Assembly (NCBI GenBank): GCA_964528445.1 | Contig: CAZGSL010000064.1 | Coordinates: forward strand, 1 to 6,857 | Direction of reading: 5' to 3' | DNA: 6,857 nt | Source of the DNA: JAXHMM01 sp964528445 | GTDB lineage: Bacteria > Bacteroidota > Rhodothermia > Balneolales > Balneolaceae | Made by a program: the position numbers and the translations under genes | Shown: piece by piece, positions 6,833 through 6,857 of the stretch | Numbering within the stretch: the first letter of the stretch is position 1 | Layout: the number at the start of each line of letters is the position of its first letter | The notes under the pieces: generated by a model | The model's database searches: none | The model's input: the letters and a program-made list of their open reading frames with translations, nothing else | What the model was told of the DNA's origin: nothing

Positions 6833-6857
6833 AGCAACAGGCAGCTACATATAGGAG

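Larger units (their letters stand above)
6704..6857. promoter_or_regulatory. Upstream region of the permease, probably divergent with a gene beyond the right edge
   Basis: This non-coding stretch must hold the permease promoter. On the minus strand a TTTG (6771-6774) stands 22 nt from TACGATTTG (6740-6748). This is close to, but not exactly, the Bacteroidota pattern TTTG-N19-TANNTTTG, so it is only a weak candidate. At the right edge AGGAG occupies 6853-6857, a good Shine-Dalgarno for a plus-strand gene starting just outside. Two short direct repeats (TTTCAAATG at 6724 and 6768; AGCAACAGG at 6790 and 6833) recur at 43-44 nt spacing. Confidence 0.45.

Overview
The window looks like chromosomal DNA from a Gram-negative bacterium of the Bacteroidota/Rhodothermota/Balneolota type. 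This is an inference from three things: a lipoprotein signal sequence, a Hanks-type kinase fused to TolB-N-like and TPR domains, and a very large two-unit FtsX/MacB-type permease whose C-terminus has the 'DPV-S-Q/RTE' ending common in that group. No rRNA gene or other marker is present to fix the taxon.

Layout, left to right. (1) Minus strand, 1-559: the N-terminal part of a GAF-domain sensor protein that runs off the left edge. (2) 560-760: a divergent intergenic region with a very AT-rich core (10 G/C in the 70 bases 631-700), a perfect 9-bp inverted repeat and a 16-codon mini-ORF in frame with the next gene. (3) Plus strand, 761-3304: an 847-aa transmembrane Ser/Thr protein kinase with a complete catalytic core, one membrane segment, a TolB-N/FlgO-like domain and about ten TPR units. 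(4) Plus strand, 3358-3891: a 177-aa lipoprotein of unknown function, 53 nt downstream and probably in the same operon. (5) Minus strand, 3922-4146: a 74-aa conserved-looking small protein of unknown function. It is convergent with the lipoprotein, and a terminator-like hairpin for the plus-strand operon lies inside it. (6) 4147-4285: a short gap with an inverted repeat. (7) Minus strand, 4286-6703: an 805-aa ABC-transporter permease with two MacB periplasmic domains and eight membrane segments. (8) 6704-6857: its upstream region, with a nine-G tract, a strong hairpin, short direct repeats, and an AGGAG at the right edge that suggests a plus-strand gene starts just outside.

How the genes may work together. 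The GAF sensor and the kinase diverge from one control region and are both signalling proteins. The kinase places its TPR array outside the cytoplasm, where the lipoprotein encoded just after it would also be, so a kinase-lipoprotein sensing pair is a reasonable hypothesis. The permease is probably a separate unit, and its ATPase is not in the window. I see no CRISPR, transposase, integrase, phage gene or RNA gene. No complete new system can be claimed; the kinase-lipoprotein pair is the best candidate for something undescribed.
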